DNA of 64,000 nt from Levilactobacillus enshiensis. GTDB lineage: Bacteria; Bacillota; Bacilli; Lactobacillales; Lactobacillaceae. Below are positions 46,513 to 56,386 of the stretch, one piece after another. The notes under the pieces were generated by a model. The model was not told where the DNA came from. It searched no databases and saw only the letters and a program-made list of their open reading frames with translations. The number at the start of each line of letters is the position of its first letter. Position 1 is the stretch's first letter. Both the position numbers and the translations under genes were made by a program. The stretch spans positions 1 to 64,000 of the forward strand of contig NZ_SULH01000006.1 of the NCBI RefSeq assembly GCF_007115095.1, written 5' to 3'.

Positions 46513-47213
46513 CTTACGACTTAAACGTCGCCCATCTGTATGGCGACCTCATGAACACTTACGGCGACGTCGGTAATATCTTGGCACTGAACTACTATGC
46601 CAAGCAAATGGACGTTCACTTAAACGTTAAGGTGGTCAGTCTGGAGGAAGACTTCAAAGCAGCTGACTACGACTTGGCCTTTTTCGGCGGTGGCCAAGAC
46701 TTTGAGCAGACCATCGTGTCTCAAGATATCCAGACCAAGAAGGCTGAATTGACCAAATTCATTGAATCAGATGGTCCCCTGCTGGCCATCTGTGGTGGTT
46801 TCCAGCTTCTCGGTCATTACTACATCGGGGCTGATGGTGAAAAACTCCCCGGCATCGGTGCATTAGACCACTACACCCTGGCGCAAGACCATAACCGGTT
46901 TATTGGTAATATCGTCATTAAAAACCAGGAGACCGGTGAGACGTACCACGGCTTTGAAAATCACCAAGGTCGAACATTCCTCGGCGATGGCGAACGTCCT
47001 CTGGGCAACGTCATCTCCGGTAAAGGGAATAACGGTGAAGATGGGACGGAAGGCGCTATTTACAAGAACGTCTATTGTTCCTACTTCCACGGCCCAATTC
47101 TCACCCGGAACGGTGACATCGCCAAACATCTGTTGGTGGCCGCTTTACAACGGAAGTACCCGGACGCTGACTTCAGTCAACAAAAAGCTTTACCGATTCC
47201 AGCAACTTTCTAA
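46509..47213 (+). CDS. gatD: Lipid II isoglutaminyl synthase, GatD glutaminase subunit
   Basis: A 234-residue class I glutamine amidotransferase of the CobB/CobQ type that supplies ammonia to MurT. The nucleophile Cys is in LLAICGGFQLLG (near residues 90-101), and the catalytic His in YFHGPIL (near 195). It is translationally coupled to murT and followed by a strong terminator. Confidence 0.95.
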   Translation: MTYDLNVAHLYGDLMNTYGDVGNILALNYYAKQMDVHLNVKVVSLEEDFKAADYDLAFFGGGQDFEQTIVSQDIQTKKAELTKFIESDGPLLAICGGFQLLGHYYIGADGEKLPGIGALDHYTLAQDHNRFIGNIVIKNQETGETYHGFENHQGRTFLGDGERPLGNVISGKGNNGEDGTEGAIYKNVYCSYFHGPILTRNGDIAKHLLVAALQRKYPDADFSQQKALPIPATF

Positions 47214-47221
47214 TCCAAGCA

Positions 47222-47266
47222 CAAAGGACGTTATCCCTGCCATTTCTGACGGGACAACGTCCTTTT
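47222..47266 (+). terminator. Intrinsic terminator of murT-gatD
   Basis: AAAGGACGTT (from 47223) pairs with AACGTCCTTT (to about 47264), with TCCC/GGGA inside, followed by T5. Confidence 0.85.
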
Positions 47267-47411
47267 TATATGCACAAGATCATATTTCTGACCGCCAGCG
47301 CAGCGCAATTGGGAAAGCACTCGTTTCGCGTGGCTTCAAAATCCGGTGATGAACCCACCTTTTTCTGCAGACGATTCTCATTAACGACGTTGACTGTTCA
47401 AAACCCTAGCC

Positions 47412-48428
47412 CTATTTTTCAGCCAAGTAAGTGCCAATCACTGCGTTGCGTTGGTCCAAGTACGGTAGATTTGGCGCTACCGGATGAACTCGGTTTGTCA
47501 GGAACACCATCGCTTGCTGGGCTTGTTGATCGATAACCAAGTAGGTGCCCGTGAAGCCGGAGTGCCAGATGACCCGGTGTGGTCGTGGCCACTGAGTCGC
47601 AGTCAGCGCCCAGCCCAGTGAACGGCCGGCCTGACCAGTTGGCGTCCAATCTTCCGTCAACCGGTGAATCCAGGTTGGCGGTAACACCGCTGGACAAGTC
47701 TCTGGATGCAGGTAGGCGTGGCAGAACGTTGCCAAATCCTCGGCTGTGCTAAACAGGCCAGCTGAGCCACACCGCCGTTGTAAGACGTAGCCCTTTGGAT
47801 CATGAACGTCGCCACGAACTAACCCGCGCCCCGGTGTAATTGCCGTGGGCACACATTGTTGCGGATCATTTGGCGTAAATGTACTGTGCCTCATCCCCAG
47901 TGGGTCCAAGACCCGTTGTTTAGCCGCCACCTGAATGGGCACGCCCAAGACCCGCTCGACGATCCACCCCAAGAAGATGTAGTTGACGTCCGCATAGACC
48001 ATTTTCCGATTAAACGTCGGCCCCACATGCAGGTGGAGTAAGGCGTGTGCGAGATCCGTTGCATCTAGTTGATTGCGATTCGGAATGTAGCCCGTAATCC
48101 CCGACGTGTGCGTCAGCAAGTGCTGTAACGTGACGCGTCCGTCCTGCCATTCTGGTAGCCACTGTGAGACCGAATCCGTCAGTTGTAATCGTCCTTGATT
48201 CAAAAGTTGAAGCACCACACTCAGGGTCCCGACAACCTTAGTGAGTGAGGCCACGTCGTAAATCATTCCTGGCCGCAAGACTTCCGGCTGGGGTACTAGC
48301 GCCGCCTGCCCGATTTCTCCAGTTTCCACGCTATCACCGTCGATCAACGCATAGCTCACGCCCGGTACGACCTTTTCAGTCACCAGCCGCTGTAACGCCG
48401 CCTTTGTTTGTGGATAAGTCATCGCCAT
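47412..48428 (-). CDS. Serine beta-lactamase-fold hydrolase (class C-like, PF00144)
   Basis: A 338-residue protein of the beta-lactamase/esterase/D-Ala carboxypeptidase superfamily. The S-x-x-K motif is SLTK in VASLTKVVG (near residue 61), the Y-x-N-like motif is YADVNY, and HSGFTG replaces the KTG triad. No signal peptide or membrane helix is seen, so it is probably cytoplasmic, perhaps an esterase. RBS AGAGGCG is weak. It is divergent from the coiled-coil gene at 48663. Confidence 0.82.
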   Translation of the reverse strand: MAMTYPQTKAALQRLVTEKVVPGVSYALIDGDSVETGEIGQAALVPQPEVLRPGMIYDVASLTKVVGTLSVVLQLLNQGRLQLTDSVSQWLPEWQDGRVTLQHLLTHTSGITGYIPNRNQLDATDLAHALLHLHVGPTFNRKMVYADVNYIFLGWIVERVLGVPIQVAAKQRVLDPLGMRHSTFTPNDPQQCVPTAITPGRGLVRGDVHDPKGYVLQRRCGSAGLFSTAEDLATFCHAYLHPETCPAVLPPTWIHRLTEDWTPTGQAGRSLGWALTATQWPRPHRVIWHSGFTGTYLVIDQQAQQAMVFLTNRVHPVAPNLPYLDQRNAVIGTYLAEK

Positions 48429-48662
48429 CGCCTCTACTTTCTCTAGCTTTCATTGTACCCATAGCTGGACTGTAGACGCAATTTTTCAGTGAAAACGACA
48501 CCAAACTCTAAGGATTGCTTACCAGCTTCCGGGCTCAATTATGTACGCCGCTACACTAAAAATGTAATAATTTTTTATAAAAAGATAGGTGAGCAAATCC
48601 CGCTGTATCGCCATCCGTTTAGGGTAAACTTAATCTAACTATTCACACGAAAGGTGGTTACC

Positions 48663-50075
48663 ATGGTTAACCAACAGTTTGATTTGAACGAGCAGTCAAA
48701 GCAAGATAAGCAACGCGCAAACGATGTTAAGTCGGAACTTCTAGAGCGTTATCGGCAACTTGAACAACAACGGCCCGCACTCGTCCTGACCAACTCAGCT
48801 GAGCACCCCACCACTAACGACCCACTAAAATCCGAATTGCGCCGTCTACGTCGTCAAGTTAAGCACGACCGGATCCGTAATCAGGTCGCTGAGTTACGCG
48901 AAAAATTGCGTATTGCACAACAATCGCAGCGTCATCTGAAAAAGGAAAATCAGGCACTACGCGAAGAAAATCAAACCCTCCATCGCAAGAACATTGACAT
49001 CACCCAGCGCTACCAAGCCAAACAACTTGATGCCGCTATGACCCAGCGACAGATCAATTACGTACAGGCCTACTTTGCGCAGGCCGGTTTCTTGCTTCAG
49101 GCCGCTGAAAATCGCCTTGAGACTGCCCGTCGGCTCCAGCACTCAGCACCACCGTTGCAGAAGATCCATAATCAGCGTAAGCAACTTCGCAAACTTACTC
49201 TCACTAAGAAACAGCTTCTGGTGGCCCAAAAACGGGAACGCGCGCTGAAGGTTAAGGTGACACGCCTCAAACAGGAACTCACGGCCAGCCACGCTACCGT
49301 AGACAAACTCACGCAAAAGCTCAGCCTTTTGCGCAGTGACGCTCCACAATACTTAGAAGCCGGTCTAAAAGCGTTTCTAACGCCCGAAAACTTCCAGCAA
49401 GTCCCTTGGTTGCCTGATTTTGCTAAACGTTATCGCCAACTGCGGCTTGACAATTTAATCATTCGACATGAGAAACAAACTTATGGCTACTTCGTCAAAG
49501 TTAATGACCACTTGGCATTCAAGACGATTGACGACCAGATTCTAGCCAATTACCACTTGAATCAGCTTGCCGAGCCACGCTTAGATGTCATTTACGCCGG
49601 CGTTTTAACCGGCAATCAAAGTATTCTGCTCACACAAACGTATGCTGAAGTGACCCCTCATGACCTGCATCGTGACAAGCTACGACGGCTGCATCAGCGC
49701 GCACAACCTAGGCACTTCACTAATTGGCTTCCCGCAGATGGCAAAGCCATTCTAACTGGCAAACGTATCCTGATTGTGACTTGGCAACAAACCCAAACTC
49801 TGAATCAAGCACTTCGATTCTTTGGCGTCACACCGGTCATCGTCAACAACCGTGAAAAGAGTATCCCCTGGATCATACAGCAAGCAACTGGTCAACGCAC
49901 CGACCTCACCTTCTTGATGAGTGAAGGCCTTTCGCACGCCGTCCTGGAAACGTTGACGAAGAGTCAGCTTCATTCACGTCCCAATATCCACTTGGTTTAC
50001 CGGCAATCTCCAGCCGACATTGTCAATCAAGCTTACCAACATTTCAAGACACAAGAACGACCAGAAGTAACCTAG
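48663..50075 (+). CDS. Coiled-coil protein with DUF2325-like C-terminal domain
   Basis: A 470-residue cytoplasmic protein. Residues ~10-245 are highly charged and predicted coiled coil (repeated Arg/Lys/Gln/Leu heptads). The middle (~250-350) may form a globular domain (GYFVKVNDHLAFKTIDD). The final ~100 residues (GKRILIVTWQQTQTLNQALRFF-like start at ~363) match the fold pattern of DUF2325, a small Rossmann-like domain of unknown activity. ATG 48663 follows AAAGGTGG. Monocistronic and divergent from the hydrolase. I know no characterised homologue. Confidence 0.65.
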   Translation: MVNQQFDLNEQSKQDKQRANDVKSELLERYRQLEQQRPALVLTNSAEHPTTNDPLKSELRRLRRQVKHDRIRNQVAELREKLRIAQQSQRHLKKENQALREENQTLHRKNIDITQRYQAKQLDAAMTQRQINYVQAYFAQAGFLLQAAENRLETARRLQHSAPPLQKIHNQRKQLRKLTLTKKQLLVAQKRERALKVKVTRLKQELTASHATVDKLTQKLSLLRSDAPQYLEAGLKAFLTPENFQQVPWLPDFAKRYRQLRLDNLIIRHEKQTYGYFVKVNDHLAFKTIDDQILANYHLNQLAEPRLDVIYAGVLTGNQSILLTQTYAEVTPHDLHRDKLRRLHQRAQPRHFTNWLPADGKAILTGKRILIVTWQQTQTLNQALRFFGVTPVIVNNREKSIPWIIQQATGQRTDLTFLMSEGLSHAVLETLTKSQLHSRPNIHLVYRQSPADIVNQAYQHFKTQERPEVT

Positions 50076-50096
50076 GGCGCTGACATTAGCGGCATC

Positions 50097-50144
50097 AAAA
50101 AAGCACCACACTCAGGAGCTACCTCCCTCATGTGATGCCCTTTC
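50097..50144 (-). terminator. Intrinsic terminator of the ABC exporter operon
   Basis: Leftward RNA pairs GCATCACATGAGG with CCTGAGTGTGGTGC (internal mismatches; loop region AGGTAGCTC) and continues with U6. Confidence 0.75.
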
Positions 50145-50151
50145 TCAAAAT

Positions 50152-51993
50152 CTAAGCCAAGTTATTCCCTGAAAATTGACTATTGTACAGATCGGCGTAG
50201 AACCCATTAGCAGCCAGCAAGCTCTCATGGTTCCCCGTTTCGACAATGTGACCATGGTTCATGACCACAATATTTTCAGCATTTTGAATCGTGGACAACC
50301 GGTGAGCGACCACGAAGCTCGTTCGACCAGCCAATAACCGTTCCATGGCGTGCTGAATCAACATTTCTGTCCGCGTATCGACTGAACTTGTCGCCTCATC
50401 CAGAATTAAGACGTCTGGATCAGCCACGAAGGCACGTGCAATTGTCAGTAATTGCCGTTGGCCTTGCGAAATGTTCGTCGCCGATTCATTCAGAATCGTA
50501 TCGTAGCCATCAGGCAGCTGACGAATGAAGGTGTCGGCATGGGCGGCCTTAGCTGCTTCATAGACCTCATCATCCGTTGCGTCTTCACGGCCATACTTGA
50601 TATTGTCGAAAATACTCCCGGTAAATAACCAAGTATCCTGCAACACCATGGCAAAGTTCCGCCGCAGACCAGCCCGGTCAACCGCATTGGTGTTTTGGCC
50701 CCGGTACTTGATTTCCCCGGACTTCACATCGTAGAACCGCTCAAGTAAGTTGATAATAGTAGTCTTCCCCGCACCAGTTGGCCCGACGATAGCCACCATT
50801 TCGCCTGGCTTGACCTTCAGGTTGAAGTCAGCGATCAGTGGATTATCTGCAACGTACTGGAAGGCCACGTCATTAAATTCAATGACGTTGTCCGCCGGTG
50901 TCGTTGCTGCCGGAACCTCGGCCGTTGCCGTGTCGGGCATATCGTCCTCATCTAAGACGGAGAAAATCCGCTCAGCAGATGCAATCGTCGCTTGAATCGT
51001 ATTGGTCAGGTTCGCCATTTGCGTAATAGGTTGTGAGAATTGGTTGGTGTATTGCAGAAAGGCTTGCACGTTCCCCAAGCTAACTGTCCCATTAGCAACC
51101 TGAATCCCACCAATAACCGCAACGGCTAAGTAGTCCAGGTTCTTGACGAAGTTCATCAGGGGAAAAATCAGACTAGATACAAATTGTGCTTTCCACGCTG
51201 ATTGGTAATACTTTTGGTTATGTTCCTCAAATTCTTCTTGCGTCGCGCCTTCGCGGTTAAAGGTCTTAACGACCGTATGACCGGCATAGGTTTCTTCAAC
51301 CGTATTGTTTAGCAGTCCCAAGTTCTTCTGTTGACTCGCGAAGAACCGTTGTGACTTTGGTGCCACAATCATGACCACCAGTAAACTCAGTGGCACAGAG
51401 ATCAACGCCACCAAGGTTAACCAACCACTAATGGTTAGCATCATGTACAGCACCCCAAAGAAGGTCAGCACACTGGTAACCATTTGGGACAGCGTTTGCT
51501 GCAACGTCCCACCGATGTTATCCATATCGTTTGCCATCCGGGACATCAAGTCCCCGTTACTATGCGTATCATAGTAACCGATGGGCAAGCGTTGCATTTT
51601 TTGCTTCAAGTCGCGTCGTAAACGATAAACGACCTTCTGCGAAATCCAACTCATAATCAACTGTTGAACGACCCCAAACAGGGCAGCTCCGGCATACATG
51701 ATGCCGACGACCAACAAAATGTGACCGATTTTCCCAAAATCAATTGGGAAACTATGAATGCCAATGCCGGCTTTCAATTCGGCCTGGCCCTTCATCACAC
51801 CCTTAAAGAGTTCCGTTGTGGCTTCACCTAAAATCTTTGGCGTCTTGATCTGCAGAATTACTGAAACGACAGCAAAGACTAAGACGACAAAGATGCCGGG
51901 GAGCCAGCGTTTCATGTAGCGGAACAACCGGAAAGTCGTTCCCCAGAATTTTTGTGGCCGCTGTTTCGTAGCGGCACCGCGTCCATTACGCAT
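50152..51993 (-). CDS. ABC exporter half-transporter, LmrD/BmrD-like (consensus Walker B)
   Basis: A 613-residue type IV exporter half with six membrane helices (~residues 30-345) and an ATPase domain (~370-605). Walker A is GPTGAGKTT, Walker B VLILDEATSSVD with the catalytic Glu, and the H-loop AHRLST. Its signature motif is altered (ISQGQRQ). Together with the upstream partner, whose Walker B is degenerate, this is the pattern of heterodimeric multidrug exporters such as LmrCD, BmrCD and TM287/288. It overlaps the partner by 8 bp. Confidence 0.9.
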   Translation of the reverse strand: MRNGRGAATKQRPQKFWGTTFRLFRYMKRWLPGIFVVLVFAVVSVILQIKTPKILGEATTELFKGVMKGQAELKAGIGIHSFPIDFGKIGHILLVVGIMYAGAALFGVVQQLIMSWISQKVVYRLRRDLKQKMQRLPIGYYDTHSNGDLMSRMANDMDNIGGTLQQTLSQMVTSVLTFFGVLYMMLTISGWLTLVALISVPLSLLVVMIVAPKSQRFFASQQKNLGLLNNTVEETYAGHTVVKTFNREGATQEEFEEHNQKYYQSAWKAQFVSSLIFPLMNFVKNLDYLAVAVIGGIQVANGTVSLGNVQAFLQYTNQFSQPITQMANLTNTIQATIASAERIFSVLDEDDMPDTATAEVPAATTPADNVIEFNDVAFQYVADNPLIADFNLKVKPGEMVAIVGPTGAGKTTIINLLERFYDVKSGEIKYRGQNTNAVDRAGLRRNFAMVLQDTWLFTGSIFDNIKYGREDATDDEVYEAAKAAHADTFIRQLPDGYDTILNESATNISQGQRQLLTIARAFVADPDVLILDEATSSVDTRTEMLIQHAMERLLAGRTSFVVAHRLSTIQNAENIVVMNHGHIVETGNHESLLAANGFYADLYNSQFSGNNLA

Positions 51994-53719
51994 CGATGAC
52001 GTCCCCCTTTCGGAGTTGTGAATCCAGAATTTCTTGATACGTTTCGTTATTGGCTTTCAGTTCATCGTGCGTCCCTTGACCAACGATCTTACCGCCATCA
52101 ATGACCAGAATCAGGTCAGCATCGGCCACCGTCGATACCCGTTGAGCCACGATAACTGTGACCCCTGCTTGAACTTGATCATCCTTACGCAATTCTTGAC
52201 GTAATAGGGAATCTGTCTTGAAGTCCAAGGCAGAGAAGGAGTCATCAAAAATATAAACGCTAGCACGCTTCAAAATCGTCCGGGCAATGACCAGTCGTTG
52301 CCGTTGTCCACCGGAGAAGTTATCCCCATTTTGTTCAACGGTTGCGTCCAGACCGCCCTCTTCTTTAATGAAGTCGCTGGCCTGAGCCACGTCTAAGGCA
52401 TGCCAAATCTGGTCGTCGGTTGCATCAGGCATCCCGAAGACCATGTTGCTGCGAACCGTTCCGGAGAACAGCACTGCCTGCTGTTGCGTAATAGAAATTG
52501 CATCATGCAGTGCCTTTTGACTAACTGCCGTCAGTGGCGTGCCATTCAACTTGATTTGCCCACTCTCGGGATCAAATAGTCGTGGAATCAGATTGACCAA
52601 CGTGGATTTTCCAGACCCGGTCCCCCCAATAATTGCCACGGTCTGACCAGCCGTCGCGCTAAAGTTCACATCGGCCAGTGCTAACTTTTCAGCACCCGTG
52701 TAGCGGAAATTAACGTGATCAAAGGTCAAGCTCGCTTGGTCCTGCGTCAGGTCAACTGGTGCATCGGCATCGTTGATCTTTGACTTCAAGTCCATGACCT
52801 CGTTGATCCGTGCAGCAGAAGCTTGTGCCCGGGGAACAAAGACAAAGACCATGGAAACCATCATGAAGCTAATCAACAATTGCGTTGCATAAGTCATGAA
52901 CGCAACCAAATTCCCAACTTCGAGGGCTTGATTACCAATCAATTGGCCACCATACCAGACGATACCGATGTTGGTCCCGCTCACGATCAACGTGATAATT
53001 GGAAACATCAACGAAACGATCATGAAAACTTTGATCCCCGTTTGGGTATAGTCTCGGTTGGCACCTTCAAACCGATCCTGTTCAAACTTATCTTGGTTGA
53101 ACGCCCGAATAACCCGGACACCGGTCAACCCTTCACGGAAAACCAGGTTGATCCGGTCAATCTTCTTTTGGAGACTCTTAAACAATGGCACGGCAAAGAC
53201 CATGATGGCCCCCGTAAAAATCGCTAGCACTGGTAAGGCAACCAAGAAGACCAGCGTTAACCGCGGACTCTTGACGTAAGCCAAGACACCAGCACCAATT
53301 AACATAATCGGTGCCATCAACATCATTCGAAGCATTTGAACCATGACATTTTGAATCTGGACCACATCGTTTGTCGTCCGGGTAATCAGTGAGGCATTCC
53401 CCACCGTTTCAAACTCTTCGGTCGAGGCAAACGTGACCTTCTTAAAAAGTTCGGTCCGAATCCGTTGCCCCATCTTCTGCGACTGTGTTGACGCATAGTA
53501 AACGTTACCTGCCGCGCCCAGCACACCGATAAAGCTTAAAAGCAACATTTGACCACCGGTGCGCCAGATGTAGCCAATATCATTGTTGGCAATCCCTTTA
53601 TCAATGATATTTGAGGTTAGTGTTGGCAGTGATAAATCACAGGCAACCTGAATAATCATAAAACCCACCGCAAGGACTACTGCCCACCAGTCCAAGTGTT
53701 TACGGGCAAGTCGCATCAT
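51986..53719 (-). CDS. ABC exporter half-transporter, LmrC/BmrC-like (degenerate catalytic site)
   Basis: About 577 residues from ATG 53719 (AAGAAGG upstream), with a TTG start at 53767 possible. Six membrane helices precede an ATPase domain with Walker A GGTGSGKST and signature FSGGQRQ. Walker B ends in Asp (YIFDDSFSALD) instead of Glu, and the H-loop His is Gln (AQRVST). So only one of the two ATP sites in the dimer should be fully catalytic. Transcribed first in the operon from a clear promoter. Confidence 0.9.
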   Translation of the reverse strand: MMRLARKHLDWWAVVLAVGFMIIQVACDLSLPTLTSNIIDKGIANNDIGYIWRTGGQMLLLSFIGVLGAAGNVYYASTQSQKMGQRIRTELFKKVTFASTEEFETVGNASLITRTTNDVVQIQNVMVQMLRMMLMAPIMLIGAGVLAYVKSPRLTLVFLVALPVLAIFTGAIMVFAVPLFKSLQKKIDRINLVFREGLTGVRVIRAFNQDKFEQDRFEGANRDYTQTGIKVFMIVSLMFPIITLIVSGTNIGIVWYGGQLIGNQALEVGNLVAFMTYATQLLISFMMVSMVFVFVPRAQASAARINEVMDLKSKINDADAPVDLTQDQASLTFDHVNFRYTGAEKLALADVNFSATAGQTVAIIGGTGSGKSTLVNLIPRLFDPESGQIKLNGTPLTAVSQKALHDAISITQQQAVLFSGTVRSNMVFGMPDATDDQIWHALDVAQASDFIKEEGGLDATVEQNGDNFSGGQRQRLVIARTILKRASVYIFDDSFSALDFKTDSLLRQELRKDDQVQAGVTVIVAQRVSTVADADLILVIDGGKIVGQGTHDELKANNETYQEILDSQLRKGDVIDA

Positions 53720-53783
53720 TAGAATTTTGGCCTTCTTTCTATACTGTACACTCTGTAAAAGTTTCAAAACTGCATATGCGATA

Positions 53784-53811
53784 ATTATACTCTGCTCAAT
53801 CCGGTTTGCAA
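53784..53811 (-). promoter_or_regulatory. Promoter of the ABC exporter operon
   Basis: Reading leftward: -35 TTGCAA (53811-53806), 16-bp spacer, -10 TATAAT (53789-53784). Confidence 0.65.
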
Positions 53812-53819
53812 TAAAGGAT

Positions 53820-54240
53820 TACTCGCAAATTTTGCTTGTGCCCACCTCCTAATTAATGTCCCAGTTAAATCGATTCGTTACGCTATATCATCAGCATTAT
53901 GGCCTGTCCACATCAGGAATCCGCCCGACTCGAGCCGTCTACTTCATGATCATCGTTACCAGCACCAAGGTCACATCCCCACCGTCATCTTGCGTTAACG
54001 CAATCTGCTCTGAAAAAGCTGTCGGTTCGCCGCCACGATTTTCTGTCATTCAGAATAATTCCAAGGTAGGCCACTGACAGCATACCGAGCACCATCGCCA
54101 ATAAATTCACTAATTTGGCGGGTATCTTCACTATATTTTCAGTTATCACCGCTACTCGACCAACTCCTGCAACCAGTTAATTGCCTAAACATCCCACTGG
54201 TAAAGCTAAAAATATTTGTTACAATAGTAGACACCGAAGG
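53820..54240. other. Spacer with possible gene debris
   Basis: No well-supported gene. On the minus strand, two overlapping short frames (about 53945-54110) encode a membrane-like segment and a 36-residue stretch that look like pieces of one small frameshifted gene. I could not assign it. Confidence 0.35.
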
Positions 54241-54253
54241 GAGACAGAAAACT

Positions 54254-54583
54254 GTGGCGAGCAACTCTGATTCAATCTATAATGTCTTAACCTACATCCA
54301 TCGACATCCGCAACAAGTCCGGTTCATTCGGCAACGCAACAGTAACGTCATGACCATTGGCGTTCCCGATACGGTTCCGGTCGCTAACGCTGATATTTAC
54401 TTCCCAGCGGGCCATCTACTGGTCAACCGGATGGATGAAAACTTTTTAGCTAAAAATGGCGATCTCCTCAATACATTCTTTGACCAGACACAAACGTCTA
54501 AGCTAGATTACCGTGACGTCTGGATCACCACCGGCTACGTGCCTGAGGAACATACCTATTTGGTTGAACTCTCATTTGAATAA
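54254..54583 (+). CDS. Conserved-looking small protein of unknown function
   Basis: A 109-residue soluble protein with GTG start; AGGGAGACAG lies 12 nt upstream, a little far. No family recognised. Predicted mixed alpha/beta without membrane spans. It is monocistronic and shares a bidirectional terminator with the next leftward gene. Confidence 0.55.
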   Translation: MASNSDSIYNVLTYIHRHPQQVRFIRQRNSNVMTIGVPDTVPVANADIYFPAGHLLVNRMDENFLAKNGDLLNTFFDQTQTSKLDYRDVWITTGYVPEEHTYLVELSFE

Positions 54584-54604
54584 ACGCCTATCTGGCGCAA
54601 ACTA

Positions 54605-54647
54605 AAAGGACCATGGAAGTTTTCAATCACTTCTGTGGCCCCTTTTC
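54605..54647. terminator. Bidirectional intrinsic terminator
   Basis: AAAAGGACCATGGAAG pairs with CTTCTGTGGCCCCTTTT with two mismatches around a 10-nt loop; A and T tracts lie on both sides. It separates convergent genes. Confidence 0.75.
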
Positions 54648-54654
54648 CAATACA

Positions 54655-54858
54655 TTAATTAAATAGTGCGCGCGATGCCCATAGTCCCCCAACGACCACC
54701 ACGGCGATCAAGAAGAACCGGAACAAAGCGGCAAAGGCAACGAGGACGATGGCCCCGATAATCACCGTCCCGACGATTCCCAATAACCAACCGGCTAATC
54801 CAAAAACCAACCGGAGAATCGGGAACAACAATAAGAGTAACAATAAAAGTAAGACCAC
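54655..54858 (-). CDS. Small Leu/Val-rich membrane protein
   Basis: Sixty-seven residues, GTG start with TTGGAGCG upstream. Nearly the whole chain is hydrophobic, giving two or three membrane helices with only a few Arg residues. No family recognised. The extreme hydrophobicity could also arise from a phase-variable or non-coding stretch, so confidence is moderate. Confidence 0.5.
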   Translation of the reverse strand: MVLLLLLLLLLFPILRLVFGLAGWLLGIVGTVIIGAIVLVAFAALFRFFLIAVVVVGGLWASRALFN

Positions 54859-54958
54859 GATAATCGCTCCAATCCGTCGTCGGCACGCCCACGACTAGCA
54901 GCAATTTTACACTAAATTTGAATGTTTGGCACGAATCTTCGTTCGAATTATTCTTTAC

Positions 54959-56083
54959 TTAACCAGCCGTAATCTGCATACGACCGTTCTTCTTGGAATG
55001 ATAAAGGTTCGCGTCGACCCGTTTGTAAAAGTCCAAGGGGTTGTGATCGCTTGCACTCAAGACGGAAACCCCCACAGAAATCGTGACGTTTAAAACCACA
55101 TCATTATAGGGAATCTCCAGCGTCTTGACCGCATCGAAGACCTGTTCGGCGACTTTTCGTGTCCGTTCTAAATCATAGTCAGGGAAAATAATGTTGAATT
55201 CTTCCCCACCGGTCCGGTACAGAACGATCCTGTTATCGACTTTTTTCAGGGTGGCCGTCACGGTACTGGCCACCTGCTTCAGCACCTCATCCCCTGCCAA
55301 GTGACCATAGGTATCATTCACGTGTTTAAAGTGATCAATATCAAACATGACCATCGACAGGTCCGTGTTGTGAGCCGTACTCTGTTGAAATTGATAAGCA
55401 ATGGCTCTGTCATATGCCGCATAGTTTTGTACGCGCGTCAGTGCATCCCAATTAGCAGACTGGAAAAGACGATCTTTGATGCGACGATCCTTATCCTGAA
55501 TCTTGAAGTAGCCATACATCAAAGATGCTAACGCTGCATAGTCGCCAAGCTCAATGAAATAGGTGCTCCAATCCAAGTTGAAGCGTACCTTGACCAAAAA
55601 CCACAACGCCAAAGCAAATAACATGGCAATTGTAATGTAACGCGTGAACGGCCAACGCCATAAATGCGTACTTTGTTGATAAGAAACGACATAGAACAAC
55701 ACAAATAAAATCGTATAGATCCACGACAGAATTGCCGTGTAATTACCATTCATTAACATAAAGCCGACCCCAGCTAAGAAAATCAGCCAGTGGGGAATCT
55801 TAAGCTGTAAGAAGTAAGCCACAAAAATCAACAGTAAGAGTTGAAAATTGGTAAACGTCCACGACAAATGACTATCGCGAACAATTAGTTGTAATGCAAA
55901 CACCGACACGACAGCACAGGTCGTCCCGATGGCAATCTGAACCTTCTTCACGTTGATTGGTTTGTTTTGCGATTCGACTTTCGCAGTAACCCAATTAAAA
56001 ATCGACCAGTACAGCGTGATAACCCCTAAGACAAAGAAAACACTCGTGACGATTGGGGGAACTAGCCAAATTGACCATGCCAT
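54959..56083 (-). CDS. Membrane diguanylate cyclase (GGDEF)
   Basis: A 374-residue protein. About six membrane helices cover residues ~5-190. The GGDEF domain (~210-370) has the active-site motif GGEEF in YRTGGEEFNIIFPD and the metal/substrate motif MVMFDIDHFKHVNDTYGH. It should convert two GTP to c-di-GMP. No RxxD inhibitory site is evident just before GGEEF. RBS GAGGAGAATGATT precedes ATG. Divergent from an EAL gene. Confidence 0.92.
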   Translation of the reverse strand: MAWSIWLVPPIVTSVFFVLGVITLYWSIFNWVTAKVESQNKPINVKKVQIAIGTTCAVVSVFALQLIVRDSHLSWTFTNFQLLLLIFVAYFLQLKIPHWLIFLAGVGFMLMNGNYTAILSWIYTILFVLFYVVSYQQSTHLWRWPFTRYITIAMLFALALWFLVKVRFNLDWSTYFIELGDYAALASLMYGYFKIQDKDRRIKDRLFQSANWDALTRVQNYAAYDRAIAYQFQQSTAHNTDLSMVMFDIDHFKHVNDTYGHLAGDEVLKQVASTVTATLKKVDNRIVLYRTGGEEFNIIFPDYDLERTRKVAEQVFDAVKTLEIPYNDVVLNVTISVGVSVLSASDHNPLDFYKRVDANLYHSKKNGRMQITAG

Positions 56084-56089
56084 TGTCTA

Positions 56090-56380
56090 ATCATTCTCCT
56101 CGTTAGTTAAGTTTAGTAATTGATTACCGACCAAGGTACCAATTATTCCCAGCTATTCCGCATTTCACAACAATCTGCGAACCCGGGCTAAATAACTCAC
56201 TACTCTTACTATAGAGCAAACCATATAATAAAACCATAAACCTTTATATAATATAATATGTTACATAAGAAATTAATACGACCAAAATTCGCTCTTTGTC
56301 CAACTTTTCTAATAATTCACTCTATTTTTAATCGTCAAAATAAAGTATGATGGTAGCAGACACCTGTTAAGGAGGAACTC
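56090..56380. promoter_or_regulatory. Divergent AT-rich promoter region of the GGDEF/EAL pair
   Basis: About 300 bp, AT-rich near 56215-56345, with no gene. TATGAT at 56346 may be a -10 for the EAL gene. No riboswitch-like structure was recognised. Confidence 0.45.
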
Positions 56381-56386
56381 ATACCT

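Noticed and set aside
53856-54077. 73-codon rightward frame
   Set aside because: Composition is not protein-like, there is no RBS, and short minus-strand frames are equally plausible; probably gene debris.
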